Part shown: positions 51,252 to 59,308 of the stretch, piece by piece
Position numbering within the stretch: position 1 is the first letter of the stretch
Layout of the letters: every line of letters begins with the position of its first letter
IMG/VR virus record: IMGVR_UViG_3300010885_011343
Location: 29,879-93,878 of that record
Length of the DNA stretch: 64,000 nt
Strand: one strand, 5' to 3'
Origin: a virus
Notes under the pieces: model-generated
What the model saw: only the letters and a program-made list of their open reading frames with translations
What the model was told of the DNA's origin: nothing
Database searches by the model: none
Position numbers and translations under genes: made by a program

Positions 51252-51523
51252 TCAGTACTCTTTAGTAAATGAAAGCTAATTAGTTTTCCTAGTTCTCGAT
51301 CAAAGTTCTTCTTATTATCAGGAATGACATAGTAACTAGGACGATGATGATTCTCTGTTTTAATGGCAATAATGTATCCACCGGTAGCTTTAGTAACACC
51401 AATGGTGTAATTGGGTGCTATATCATTGCCGCCTAATGAAATAGTGTCAATGCTCATAGGTCCGAGACTGTACGAGCCCGATGAACCAGTGATACCAATT
51501 GTGCTCATATTGATCATACTCAT
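51248..51523 (-). CDS. Hypothetical Gly/Ser-rich small protein
   Basis: 91 residues with a Ser/Gly/Ile-rich beta N-terminus (STIGITGSSGSYSLGP) reminiscent of virion decoration ends and a C-terminal RPSYYVIPDNKKNFDRELGK. The gene begins one base after the Bax-inhibitor-like stop. A related-looking GGSS motif occurs in the 59648 gene product. Function unknown. Confidence 0.6.
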   Translation of the reverse strand: MSMINMSTIGITGSSGSYSLGPMSIDTISLGGNDIAPNYTIGVTKATGGYIIAIKTENHHRPSYYVIPDNKKNFDRELGKLISFHLLKSTE

Positions 51524-51524
51524 A

Positions 51525-52217
51525 TTAATCCTTTTTGTCGCCGGTTAGGTTTAACAGACTTAGGAAAATGTTAATAAAGTCCAGGTACAGTGTAATTGCA
51601 CCCATAATCTCTGCACCATCGTCTGCATTACTGTCGTATAACATTTCGCGTATTTGCTGAGTGTCATAGGCGGTCAATCCCAAGAAGATAACAATGGCCA
51701 CAGCACTGATCACCATTTGCATTACGCTACTGCCAATAAAGATGTTAATAACGCTGGCAATGATGATGGCAACGAGCCCAATGAACATAAACTTTCCAAG
51801 GCTGTCAAGGCTACGTTTAGTAAAGTAGCCATAGACGCTCATAATACCAAATAGGATACCGGCACCCATAAATGCACTAACAATACTGCCCATTGTGTAT
51901 AGTGCAAAGATTGTGGCAAAACTTAACCCCATCAATCCTGCAAATGCGTGTAAGGTTAACACCTTGCCACCTTTAGAAATTCCCGAACTAAGCAAGTACG
52001 GAACAGCAAAAATAAACGCCAGTGGTGCAAGAATCACAATCCATTTTGTCCAGCCGGTAAAGAATAATTGCAGTAGAGCAGGACTGGTGCCCACTAGGTA
52101 ACTAACAATCATACTGTTAATTACAGCGGCCGCCATATGTCCGTATACACGGCCCATTGCTTGATTGATCTGATCTGCAGATCGGTATGTGATAGTGTCA
52201 ATTGTATCTGTAAACAT
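51525..52217 (-). CDS. Bax inhibitor-1 family (YccA/YbhL-type) membrane protein
   Basis: 230 residues with about seven hydrophobic segments. The C-terminal signature FLGLTAYDTQQIREML, a DG-containing loop, and ITLYLDFINIFLSLL are typical of bacterial BI-1 proteins, which act as membrane channels or modulate FtsH (YccA). A phage copy could protect the host membrane or phage proteins from proteolysis, or tune lysis; none of this is shown here. AAGGAG precedes the start, and it begins 9 bases after folE. Confidence 0.9.
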   Translation of the reverse strand: MFTDTIDTITYRSADQINQAMGRVYGHMAAAVINSMIVSYLVGTSPALLQLFFTGWTKWIVILAPLAFIFAVPYLLSSGISKGGKVLTLHAFAGLMGLSFATIFALYTMGSIVSAFMGAGILFGIMSVYGYFTKRSLDSLGKFMFIGLVAIIIASVINIFIGSSVMQMVISAVAIVIFLGLTAYDTQQIREMLYDSNADDGAEIMGAITLYLDFINIFLSLLNLTGDKKD

Positions 52218-52226
52218 TGTATCTCC

Positions 52227-52970
52227 TTATCTTGGTGCAAAATCTTGTTGCAGTTTAATGTTATCAAAAAACTCTTTCTTTGTACTTTGGTCTGTGTTGA
52301 ACGCACCTTTAAGTACAGTAGTCTGAGTCAGCGAACTATGTGCCATAATGCCACGATTCTCACAGCATCCGTGTACTGCTTGAACATAAACGCCTACGTC
52401 TCGAGCATCTGTGGCCTTCATAATTTCTCGAGCTATATCATTACACAATTCTTCCTGGAGGGTACCTCGACGAGCACACCATTGTGCAATACGTGTATAT
52501 TTGGAAAGTCCTATGAGCTTCTCAGCCGCGATAATACCAATATAAGCAACCCCAGTAACGGGTTGATGATGATGACTACACATACTGCGAAGTTCACTAC
52601 GAACCACAAGCATACCTTCATACCTATCTGTAGTATCGTTTGGAAACGCTGTTGCATCCGGCCTTGGTTCATATCTGCCTGCCATTATTTCATTAAAGTA
52701 CATTTTAGCCAGTCGGCGTGCTGTGCCTTTTGAATTGGGATCGTTTTTGCGATCAATTAATAGTGCATCTAGTACACCTTCGAATGCTTCTGCGGCTTCG
52801 TTGATAAGTTTTTCTTTATCGCCGTCCCACAGGTACTCACTGATGTTGTCTCCGGCCCAAAATCTTTTGCCGTCACGTGTCATTTTAGCGCGAATATACC
52901 CGCCTAGATAGCCTTCTTCATATCCACCATCGCCTGCCATTGCGTCCAGGCCTGTTTCTTTATTTGTCAA
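52227..52970 (-). CDS. folE: GTP cyclohydrolase I
   Basis: 247 residues. SMCSHHHQPVTGVAYIGII, KLIGLSKYTRIAQWCARR and HGCCENRGI contain the zinc ligands (Cys and His of CxHH, and a second Cys) and catalytic His of FolE. It makes dihydroneopterin triphosphate from GTP, the first step both of folate and of 7-deazaguanine synthesis. The start is TTG at 52970 with GGAG about 10 bases upstream; the ATG at 52940 has no ribosome site. It has its own promoter in the galE end. Confidence 0.95.
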   Translation of the reverse strand: MTNKETGLDAMAGDGGYEEGYLGGYIRAKMTRDGKRFWAGDNISEYLWDGDKEKLINEAAEAFEGVLDALLIDRKNDPNSKGTARRLAKMYFNEIMAGRYEPRPDATAFPNDTTDRYEGMLVVRSELRSMCSHHHQPVTGVAYIGIIAAEKLIGLSKYTRIAQWCARRGTLQEELCNDIAREIMKATDARDVGVYVQAVHGCCENRGIMAHSSLTQTTVLKGAFNTDQSTKKEFFDNIKLQQDFAPR

Positions 52971-53009
52971 TTGTATGTTTCTCCGAGTTATTGTCGAGGA
53001 TGACAGCTT

Positions 53010-53038
53010 ATTGTAATGTATTTAGAATCTTTAGTCAA
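53010..53038 (-). promoter_or_regulatory. Sigma70-type promoter for folE
   Basis: TTGACT at 53038-53033, 17-base spacer, TACAAT at 53015-53010. The -35 box overlaps the galE stop codon. The spacer contains TTCTAAATACATT, which also occurs before the clamp gene. Confidence 0.78.
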
Positions 53039-54026
53039 CTAGTAATGGAAGGTTTTTTTGCCAATTCCACGTTGTATTAACTATATTTCTAATGTCACTA
53101 TTTCTAGGCCGCCATTGTGTTTCACTTTGGAATAGATCGCTATTGGCAACCAAAATGTCTGGATCTCCAATGCGTCTATCTTTAACTTCATAGTTGATCT
53201 TCTCTCCAACTACTTCTTCACAGGTTTGCATAATGGTCTGGTTACTGTGACCGTGTCCTGTGCCTAAATTGTATGCACCGAATTGCCCTGGCTCAAATCG
53301 ATCTGCTAAACATACTGCCTCTAGGTGTGCGTGGGCAATGTCAATTACGTGTAGATAGTCTCGTATGCAGGTACCGTCGGGCGTGTTGTAGTCGTTGCCA
53401 TATAAATGAAAATTTCTTTTATTTTGGTAAGCACTTAACACCCTAGGGATCATATGAGTGTCATCGACTACGTGCCCTAAAATACCATCAGGGTCGCATC
53501 CACAGGCATTAAAATATCGTAGTGCAATACCTTTGAATCCGTGTGCGCTACAATGACCTTGAATAATCTTTTCACAAAACAGTTTACTCCAACCGTAAGG
53601 GCTGATTGGATTTTGTGTGCTAGATTCTGTGATGTTATCAGCATCAGCTGGAATGCCATATGTAGCGGCACTGCTACTAAAAATGATTTTGCCAGACCAC
53701 CCGCCTAGGTTGTGCAGATCTTCTAGCATTGAGTTGGTCTTGCCACTGTTGTTGTCGTAGTAAGTGTATGGGTCGCTAAGACTTGGTCCAACCAGACTAG
53801 TGCCGGCGCAGTGAATAATAGCGTCGGGTTGGTGTATATTTGCCGCTCCAACAGTTATACCATCAACAAAGTCATTGACTAACAGCTCATCTAGATAATA
53901 AGCAGACTGCAAAACTGTTTGACTTTTGTCAATGCCAACAACATAGTATCCAGCATCCTTAAAGACCTTGGCAGTATGCCCGCCAATGAATCCCATTGCA
54001 CCAGTGATGATCACAGTCTTATTCAT
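53031..54026 (-). CDS. galE: UDP-glucose 4-epimerase-like
   Basis: 331 residues. GAMGFIGG near residue 9 binds NAD, IFSSSAATYGIP and SPYGWSKLFCE supply Ser/Tyr-x-x-x-Lys, and TPDGTCIRDYLHVIDIAHAH followed by YNLGTGHGHS is characteristic of GalE. It interconverts UDP-glucose and UDP-galactose. It is coupled to the next small gene and glycosyltransferase upstream, so the pair may supply and transfer a sugar. Confidence 0.92.
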   Translation of the reverse strand: MNKTVIITGAMGFIGGHTAKVFKDAGYYVVGIDKSQTVLQSAYYLDELLVNDFVDGITVGAANIHQPDAIIHCAGTSLVGPSLSDPYTYYDNNSGKTNSMLEDLHNLGGWSGKIIFSSSAATYGIPADADNITESSTQNPISPYGWSKLFCEKIIQGHCSAHGFKGIALRYFNACGCDPDGILGHVVDDTHMIPRVLSAYQNKRNFHLYGNDYNTPDGTCIRDYLHVIDIAHAHLEAVCLADRFEPGQFGAYNLGTGHGHSNQTIMQTCEEVVGEKINYEVKDRRIGDPDILVANSDLFQSETQWRPRNSDIRNIVNTTWNWQKNLPLLVD

Positions 54027-54217
54027 TTTTGCTTTTTTCTTTTGGGCTTTTCAACGGGTTGGATAGCAACACTGGCAATGGCTTCTCTTACATCACGTAG
54101 CAATGCTTCATCATCCCACTCTAGTTTAGTAGTTCCATCAGAAAAAGTAGTAACTGTCAAGTGACTACCTTTAACCACGCCACTGGGATCTTGTTCTTTC
54201 TTTTTACGTGTTGCCAT
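54023..54217 (-). CDS. Small conserved basic protein
   Basis: 64 residues with Lys-rich ends (MATRKKKEQDPSG, EKPKRKKQK) and a core VTTFSDGTTKLEWDDEALLR. It overlaps galE by ATGA. Similar short proteins occur in T4-like phages as I recall; function unknown, DNA contact possible from charge. Confidence 0.65.
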   Translation of the reverse strand: MATRKKKEQDPSGVVKGSHLTVTTFSDGTTKLEWDDEALLRDVREAIASVAIQPVEKPKRKKQK

Positions 54218-54228
54218 TTTAATTCCTT

Positions 54229-55404
54229 TTAATATTTAGATTCACTAGTGTGTTTACGATAATCTGTGCCCATACGCAACCATTGTGCGCCTTTATCTTC
54301 CATAATGTCAATGATGCGATCTATGGTGCCATCGTTATAGTTACTGATCTCGCCTAACCTTGGATGTGGTGCTTCTAACAATGTATCCAATTTGTTCAAC
54401 GCATCCTCTATGCTCCAGGGCACATAGAGCCTTGTATGGTCATTTGAAAAAGTCTCAGGAAAAGACCTATAAGCAGGGTATAGAACATTACATCCCAAAG
54501 CATCCGCTTCACTGACAGTGTTTGAAACCCAGTCTTGTAAAGCACAATTAAACACGACACGGCTATCGTTAACAATGTTATAGTAGTCATTCTTTTCCAA
54601 ATCCTCGTGTAACTTTAATCGGCCCACTGCCTGCATACTACGAGTACGTTGCATATAACTGTCGTTGTTAGACTTTAGCTTTGCACCACTGCACACAGCA
54701 AACTCTACTGTGCTAACAGGATTACGTTCGAAGTAAGCATCTATTAGATCCATATAGAAGTCTGGTTGCTTCTCTTGGTCCCAACGTGCGCTAAACACCA
54801 CACGCTTCTTACGTTCACTAAATGGTTTAATAATAGGCACACGACTTTGTACCTCTGCCTTGCCAAATGCAAGACCTGAAATATTGTAGATAGGAGCCTT
54901 CCAACCTGCAATCTTCATATGCGCCACCATTTCCTCATTGGTGGCCAGTACGCCAGTGGCAAAGCTATCAACCATCTTTTCGTAAAGACTCATCCACTCA
55001 CTCATACCCCATACGTGTACAAAATCGTCCGGGTCAATGGTCTGTGCTAGACAACGTACAAAGATCTGTGGCCTTAGGTGTGTGGGAGTTTGATCCATAA
55101 TGTATGGCAAACTTTCGATGCCTGGTTGGAACATATCCTCAAAGTAGACTACATCGCTGGCAGTTACTTCTCCGGCCTTCATCATACGCACCAGGTTCAT
55201 AAGCTGGCTCATACCAAAGTATGTGCGTCCGTGTGCATCTAACACTTGCCCTGTGACAATAGCTTGATCGTTGCTGAGTGTTTCGCCTGGGACAATAACA
55301 TAGTCAATGCCTCTACGTTCAAACACTGCACGATTCCACTCTTGTAACTGTAGTGTATATCTTGCCTTGTAGGGCTCTAGGCCCATATAAAATAGTTTTC
55401 TCAT
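54229..55404 (-). CDS. GT-B type glycosyltransferase
   Basis: 391 residues. The C-terminal half shows the GT4-like pattern RVVFSARWDQEKQPDFYMDL, then SRVVFNCALQDWVSNTVSEA followed by DALGCNVLYP, with the Glu that binds the nucleotide sugar. The N-terminal half has FYMGLEPYKARYTLQLQEW. Activated by UDP- or GDP-sugar; next to galE, so galactose or glucose is a fair guess. Targets could be modified DNA bases, virion proteins or cell-surface glycan. Confidence 0.8.
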   Translation of the reverse strand: MRKLFYMGLEPYKARYTLQLQEWNRAVFERRGIDYVIVPGETLSNDQAIVTGQVLDAHGRTYFGMSQLMNLVRMMKAGEVTASDVVYFEDMFQPGIESLPYIMDQTPTHLRPQIFVRCLAQTIDPDDFVHVWGMSEWMSLYEKMVDSFATGVLATNEEMVAHMKIAGWKAPIYNISGLAFGKAEVQSRVPIIKPFSERKKRVVFSARWDQEKQPDFYMDLIDAYFERNPVSTVEFAVCSGAKLKSNNDSYMQRTRSMQAVGRLKLHEDLEKNDYYNIVNDSRVVFNCALQDWVSNTVSEADALGCNVLYPAYRSFPETFSNDHTRLYVPWSIEDALNKLDTLLEAPHPRLGEISNYNDGTIDRIIDIMEDKGAQWLRMGTDYRKHTSESKY

Positions 55405-55405
55405 T

Positions 55406-55816
55406 TTAAACTGTCTTAATAGAATTCAGTATGCGCTTGGCAGTTTCGGCGTCTAATGTTGGAATTGGAGCAACCTTTAATTGCTCTTGATGCCAACTGT
55501 AGCTGTCGTTGTGCCACCCCTTGGCGGAATCGTACTTTATTGATTTATCACTGTAGGCTAACCTGTCCAGTGACTCTTCGAGTTTACGTGTACGACGATT
55601 TAAATGGTTGACATCATCAACTAACCTTCGCAAGGGCCCTTTTGATGCGCCTTCGGCAAATTTGTCGGGTTCGGGTTTAGTTAAGATAACCACCATCAAT
55701 AGACTGCGTAGTGCATCAACAATTCTAGGATCATTGCTAGTTAATGCTGTATCAAACATATCAATGAATCGATCCAAGTCAAAATCTGACTGATCCTTGA
55801 CCCGTAACCCACTCAT
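55406..55816 (-). CDS. Hypothetical helical protein
   Basis: 136 residues, mainly helical: FDLDRFIDMFDTALTSNDPR, then a coiled-coil-like stretch LVDDVNHLNRRTRKLEESLD, and a loose C-terminus. It lies 2 bases from the glycosyltransferase start and overlaps the upstream stop by one base. No family recognised. Confidence 0.65.
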   Translation of the reverse strand: MSGLRVKDQSDFDLDRFIDMFDTALTSNDPRIVDALRSLLMVVILTKPEPDKFAEGASKGPLRRLVDDVNHLNRRTRKLEESLDRLAYSDKSIKYDSAKGWHNDSYSWHQEQLKVAPIPTLDAETAKRILNSIKTV

Positions 55817-56046
55817 TACGCTCTCCTAGTTTGGCGGATAATATAGCCCCAGTTGTCACGTGGCCACTTGCCACGCTTAGTACGGGCCAAGTCGCCCCAG
55901 GGACCACGATCGTTGTATAGATCGGCTTCGTTAAAGGGGTAACCCTGTTTAACACAAAACTCTTTGTACTCTTCCAAGTCCTCGAGGATACGATTAACTT
56001 CTGGCTTCATACGCAGATATTTTTTGAGCCAATTTGGTTGTGCCAT
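55816..56046 (-). CDS. Small conserved phage protein
   Basis: 76 residues, basic and Trp-rich: PNWLKKYLRMKPEVNRILED, EFCVKQGYPFNEADLYND and GKWPRDNWGYIIRQ. I recall short proteins of this type in T4-like marine phages with no known role. It ends in TAATG with the next gene. Confidence 0.65.
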   Translation of the reverse strand: MAQPNWLKKYLRMKPEVNRILEDLEEYKEFCVKQGYPFNEADLYNDRGPWGDLARTKRGKWPRDNWGYIIRQTRRA

Positions 56047-56056
56047 TTTTTATTCC

Positions 56057-56512
56057 TTAGATAGCAATGGATTGATACGGGCGAGAAACTTCATATTCGA
56101 TGAGGCAGCCGTTCTCACCATCTTCGGCTACCTCAATCCACACTGCACGACCGGGATACCGATCAGCAATTTGTAGATACAGGTCATCGGCGATCATCTC
56201 GCAGGATTTAAAATCTAACGACAAAACACCTTGTGCGCTACTATACAGTTGTTCAAGCCACCGTTTGAATTGAATAAACTCCACATCTCTGTCGTTGTGG
56301 AAAACGTCAATCCAAACCCTGAAATGAAAAATATGGCGATGAGGATAGCCAAGAAACGATACATCATAATTATCTCCGGTTGCTAGTGCTGGGTCGGTTG
56401 CGGCAGCAGGGTATTTGTGGATTCCTTCTTTGCGGAATGTGATCCAGATTTTACGTTTTGCATCCTGTTTGATTCTATCAACAGTTGCTCTTTGTTCTTG
56501 AGTTAGTGCCAC
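56057..56512 (-). CDS. Possible T-fold (QueD/PTPS-like) protein, GTG start
   Basis: 151 residues. LGYPHRHIFHFRVWIDVFHN, VEFIQFKRWLEQLY, then FKSCEMIADDLYLQIADRYP and VWIEVAEDGENG follow the order of a tunnelling-fold monomer: HxH strand, hydrophobic-F-LK helix, Glu-bearing helix, final V-x-V-x-E strand. The similarity is in pattern only; it could be a regulatory or new pterin/deazaguanine step. The start is GTG, overlapping the upstream stop by 10 bases. Confidence 0.5.
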   Translation of the reverse strand: MALTQEQRATVDRIKQDAKRKIWITFRKEGIHKYPAAATDPALATGDNYDVSFLGYPHRHIFHFRVWIDVFHNDRDVEFIQFKRWLEQLYSSAQGVLSLDFKSCEMIADDLYLQIADRYPGRAVWIEVAEDGENGCLIEYEVSRPYQSIAI

Positions 56513-56841
56513 GCTTTTAGCCTTTCTAATGTTACGATTTCTTCTAAGGTTGTACCAAAACTGCCGCCCTCGGGGATGACATACAATGTGTTATTAACAC
56601 GATCGGTTTTCTCATCATAGATATGTGTTTCAATAACACTACCACCTTGTGCGGCATACAGATTAAAAGTCATTGAGTGACTTCTAATTTCGCCACTGCT
56701 CGAGACTGTCCTATTACGTCCACGTTTAGTAGCGGACAGTAGGTTACCAATGGCATTACCGTCGGACTCGTCACGCTCCAACATCCTGTTTGGGTAGCTG
56801 GACACCCACTGTAAAAGTTTGAATAGATATTTCTGTATCAT
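56503..56841 (-). CDS. Hypothetical protein
   Basis: 112 residues, an Arg-rich region (ATKRGRNRTVSSSGEIRSHS) and a beta-rich second half (FNLYAAQGGSVIETHIYDEK). It overlaps both neighbours by a few bases. No family recognised. Confidence 0.6.
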   Translation of the reverse strand: MIQKYLFKLLQWVSSYPNRMLERDESDGNAIGNLLSATKRGRNRTVSSSGEIRSHSMTFNLYAAQGGSVIETHIYDEKTDRVNNTLYVIPEGGSFGTTLEEIVTLERLKAWH

Positions 56842-57389
56842 TTAACTATTTGGTCTTGTGTGTATTTAGACCAGTCTGTAAAGTTGCGGCGGGCTTTTAA
56901 ATCATTTAGACTATGGCACCAGACGCCGGGATTGGTGGCCTTAAAGTCTTTGTCGTCTAGCTTGATTGTAGCATTATATCCTAGTAGTTGTAAATAGGGC
57001 AATTTCACCGAAATCATTGGAATGAAGTTGTGATGCTCGCACAGGCCACCTTCAAGCAGACCTTCTACACAAGAAACATCAATGTCTAGAGTACAGAAGT
57101 ATCCCTTTTCTAAAAAGTAAGTGACCATTGATTCCCAGGGCTGCCACCTACCAGAATCATTGGTATCTAATTTAGGAAAACTCATATTAGCGCCAAAGTA
57201 AATGTGCTCAATGTGTTTAGATTTATCTTCGTAAGAATTGAAGTCATCCAACCAATCTTGTATTTCGTTAAAAGGTTGTACACCAACCACAAATAGAGTT
57301 TTCTTTCCATATGCAGGTGTGTGCTCTACTTCTGTGCCAGTAAAAAATGTAACAGCATTGGTTACACCAGTTTCATAGTCTCTATTCAT
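56838..57389 (-). CDS. Conserved T4-like phage hypothetical protein
   Basis: 183 residues with strong blocks: TGTEVEHTPAYGKKTLFVVG, IEHIYFGANMSF, CTLDIDVSCVEGLLEGGLCE, NFIPMISVKLPY and TNPGVWCHSLNDL. I recall this protein as widespread in T4-like marine phages without assigned function. Several Cys/His/Asp positions could bind metal. It lies two genes from the DpdA-like gene, so a part in base modification is possible. Confidence 0.75.
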   Translation of the reverse strand: MNRDYETGVTNAVTFFTGTEVEHTPAYGKKTLFVVGVQPFNEIQDWLDDFNSYEDKSKHIEHIYFGANMSFPKLDTNDSGRWQPWESMVTYFLEKGYFCTLDIDVSCVEGLLEGGLCEHHNFIPMISVKLPYLQLLGYNATIKLDDKDFKATNPGVWCHSLNDLKARRNFTDWSKYTQDQIVK

Positions 57390-57390
57390 T

Positions 57391-57597
57391 TCAGCGATCG
57401 TCCTCTAAATCGACACGTTGATTTTCTTCGTATTGTTCTCTTCGAAGCCTACTAAGTTCATCCAATACTGCTAGTTTTTGTTTTTTAAGATTGTGTAATT
57501 GTGTGTCGGTAAACTTACCGGTACGTTCAAGAGTATCAACTTCGTTGTCTAGTCTTGTGTGTTCTTTTTCCAAATGTTTAATGCGTCCTTCAATCAT
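57391..57597 (-). CDS. YdcH/DUF465-like small coiled-coil protein
   Basis: 68 residues, two helices of heptad type: IKHLEKEHTRLDNEVDTLER and LHNLKKQKLAVLDELSRLRR. This is the hairpin arrangement of bacterial YdcH (DUF465) proteins. It starts directly after the DpdA-like stop codon. Function unknown. Confidence 0.65.
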   Translation of the reverse strand: MIEGRIKHLEKEHTRLDNEVDTLERTGKFTDTQLHNLKKQKLAVLDELSRLRREQYEENQRVDLEDDR

Positions 57598-59124
57598 TTA
57601 TACCTCCAGTTGGTTAAGTTTATCTTCGTCTAACACAGGCTCCTCGTAGGCCACGTATTCAAACAATGCGTTAAACATAGTATTGGCATTTACAGTTTTC
57701 TTACCTTTAAAGCCACGAGTGCCTACAATTTCCATCCAATACTTACTATAGTGTTCAATGATAGCCTCTGAACTGGCACGGTCTGGTGCGGCAAAGATAG
57801 CTTCTACAATGTCTTTGAACTTTTCTCCGCCCGGCCCACTGTAGCGCATCATTGCAGGGTACTCGCCTAGGTCATATTGACGATTGGCACGTTGTACTGC
57901 TTCTAGGTGTGTCCAAACATTATGACCCATTAACAGTGCATAACTAAAACTATCCCAACTAGTCTTGCCTTCCTTGCCAATCTTATTTAGGTCGCCGGGC
58001 TTGTAGATACAAATATCTTTAAGGGTCAATTTCTTACTAATTGGGCTTTCATCAAACACAGGCCAATGACCTTCTGCAATGGTAGCAGGACCATAAGGTC
58101 TAGTGTCGGTGCTAAACTTCTTATCGTCGATGCTGGGCGCCATACGATAAGACCACTTCTCGTTGTGTGTTAAATCTATTTGGTGATAGACTTGCCCGTT
58201 CGCAGTCGCCAAAAACGGACTAGCACAATCAAAGCTAATAGTAAAAGAAGGATTGACATATTTTCTCACTGCTCGTTGAATATCGGTTAGTAGCACAGCC
58301 CACTCTAATTTGCTAGTACCCAAGAAGTGCATCCAATCGTGCAGGCCCTCTTGTAGCAAGTTGTCGTAACGTAGTGCTACCAAGCGTTTTAATACCAAGT
58401 GTACGTCACACATATTTTGGCCACCCATTGCCCAACCATCAAAGTGTGTATCTGGGTACACAGTTGGGTCGCAGAACTCTTTCATCTCTTGATACCAAGC
58501 CTCTGCACTGCCGTGGTTGTCACCTTGCAGTACATTTAGGAACTTGGCTCCGCCATTGTTCTTGCCCTTGCGGTTAGCCATAAAGTAATTGTTATTAAAC
58601 TTAGTAGCATCCACAGCTTCTTCTAGTGTGGTAATCTGGCAAGCCACACTAGCTTTCTTATCGTGGATGACCCAGGTTGGAATATCTAGAATCATTCCAT
58701 AGTCTGCAATACCATCTAACCATTTAAGCACAGCATCACGTTTCTTTTGTGCCTTGGGACAACCTGAATTGGCCTTCCAGTCGCCTTCCCACAGGCCCTT
58801 GGCAATTTGGAACCCACCAGAGTCGCCCAGTATAAAAGTTCCTGGCTCTCGATTACGAACCATATCTTCACTCCAGTCTTGTTTAGCAAGATCAAGATTG
58901 GCGTGTCCCCCGGAGTACAAACTCCATTTGTATGGAAATAATCCTTTAGAACTATTAAGCCAATTGAGTTGTTCCATATCAGTGATACCCTGCGGTAACC
59001 TAGTTGGGTCGACATAATTCTCGTTGCGTTGTTTGCCTATGAATGTAGCATAAAATCCGCTAATAGCAGGCAGGAACACAGCATAGTCTGATTGTTTGGC
59101 TGTTAGATTGTCTTGTTCAGTCAT
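57598..59124 (-). CDS. dpdA: DpdA-like DNA 7-deazaguanine transglycosylase (TGT fold)
   Basis: 508 residues. FILGDSGGFQIAKGLW (Asp101) matches the SDSGGFQ substrate-binding motif of tRNA-guanine transglycosylases. LDIPTWVIHDK, LNVLQGDNHG and GWAMGGQN follow in TGT order, and SFDCASPFL (Asp299) aligns with the nucleophile Asp of FDCVLPTR. The usual TGT zinc ligands are not evident. DpdA enzymes exchange guanine in DNA for a 7-deazaguanine. FolE, QueD and QueE in the same module supply the precursor, which strongly favours DNA over tRNA as target. Confidence 0.85.
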   Translation of the reverse strand: MTEQDNLTAKQSDYAVFLPAISGFYATFIGKQRNENYVDPTRLPQGITDMEQLNWLNSSKGLFPYKWSLYSGGHANLDLAKQDWSEDMVRNREPGTFILGDSGGFQIAKGLWEGDWKANSGCPKAQKKRDAVLKWLDGIADYGMILDIPTWVIHDKKASVACQITTLEEAVDATKFNNNYFMANRKGKNNGGAKFLNVLQGDNHGSAEAWYQEMKEFCDPTVYPDTHFDGWAMGGQNMCDVHLVLKRLVALRYDNLLQEGLHDWMHFLGTSKLEWAVLLTDIQRAVRKYVNPSFTISFDCASPFLATANGQVYHQIDLTHNEKWSYRMAPSIDDKKFSTDTRPYGPATIAEGHWPVFDESPISKKLTLKDICIYKPGDLNKIGKEGKTSWDSFSYALLMGHNVWTHLEAVQRANRQYDLGEYPAMMRYSGPGGEKFKDIVEAIFAAPDRASSEAIIEHYSKYWMEIVGTRGFKGKKTVNANTMFNALFEYVAYEEPVLDEDKLNQLEV

Positions 59125-59308
59125 TTTTATTTAATAGCACCCAGGTTTTTAATTCAGGCGGTAGTTCGTTTTCGATTTCTTTACAGCGTTCTTTTAATTG
59201 AAGAATTGTGGTGTGTAAGTGCCCAGTGCTAGTCGGGCGCACACGTTCTCGAAGAATGGCTATCTCTTGTTGCAAAACTTGCCACCTAGTTAACGGATCA
59301 ATCAGCAT
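59117..59308 (-). CDS. Small hypothetical helical protein
   Basis: 63 residues, helical: QQEIAILRERVRP and TTILQLKERCKEIENELPPE. It overlaps the DpdA-like start by 8 bases and the upstream gene by 11, so it is translated within the same operon. Function unknown. Confidence 0.55.
   Translation of the reverse strand: MLIDPLTRWQVLQQEIAILRERVRPTSTGHLHTTILQLKERCKEIENELPPELKTWVLLNKND

Noticed and set aside
52137-52733. 198-codon open frame on the + strand opposite folE and the Bax-inhibitor-like gene
   Set aside because: Antisense shadow with Cys/Ser-rich random-looking translation.
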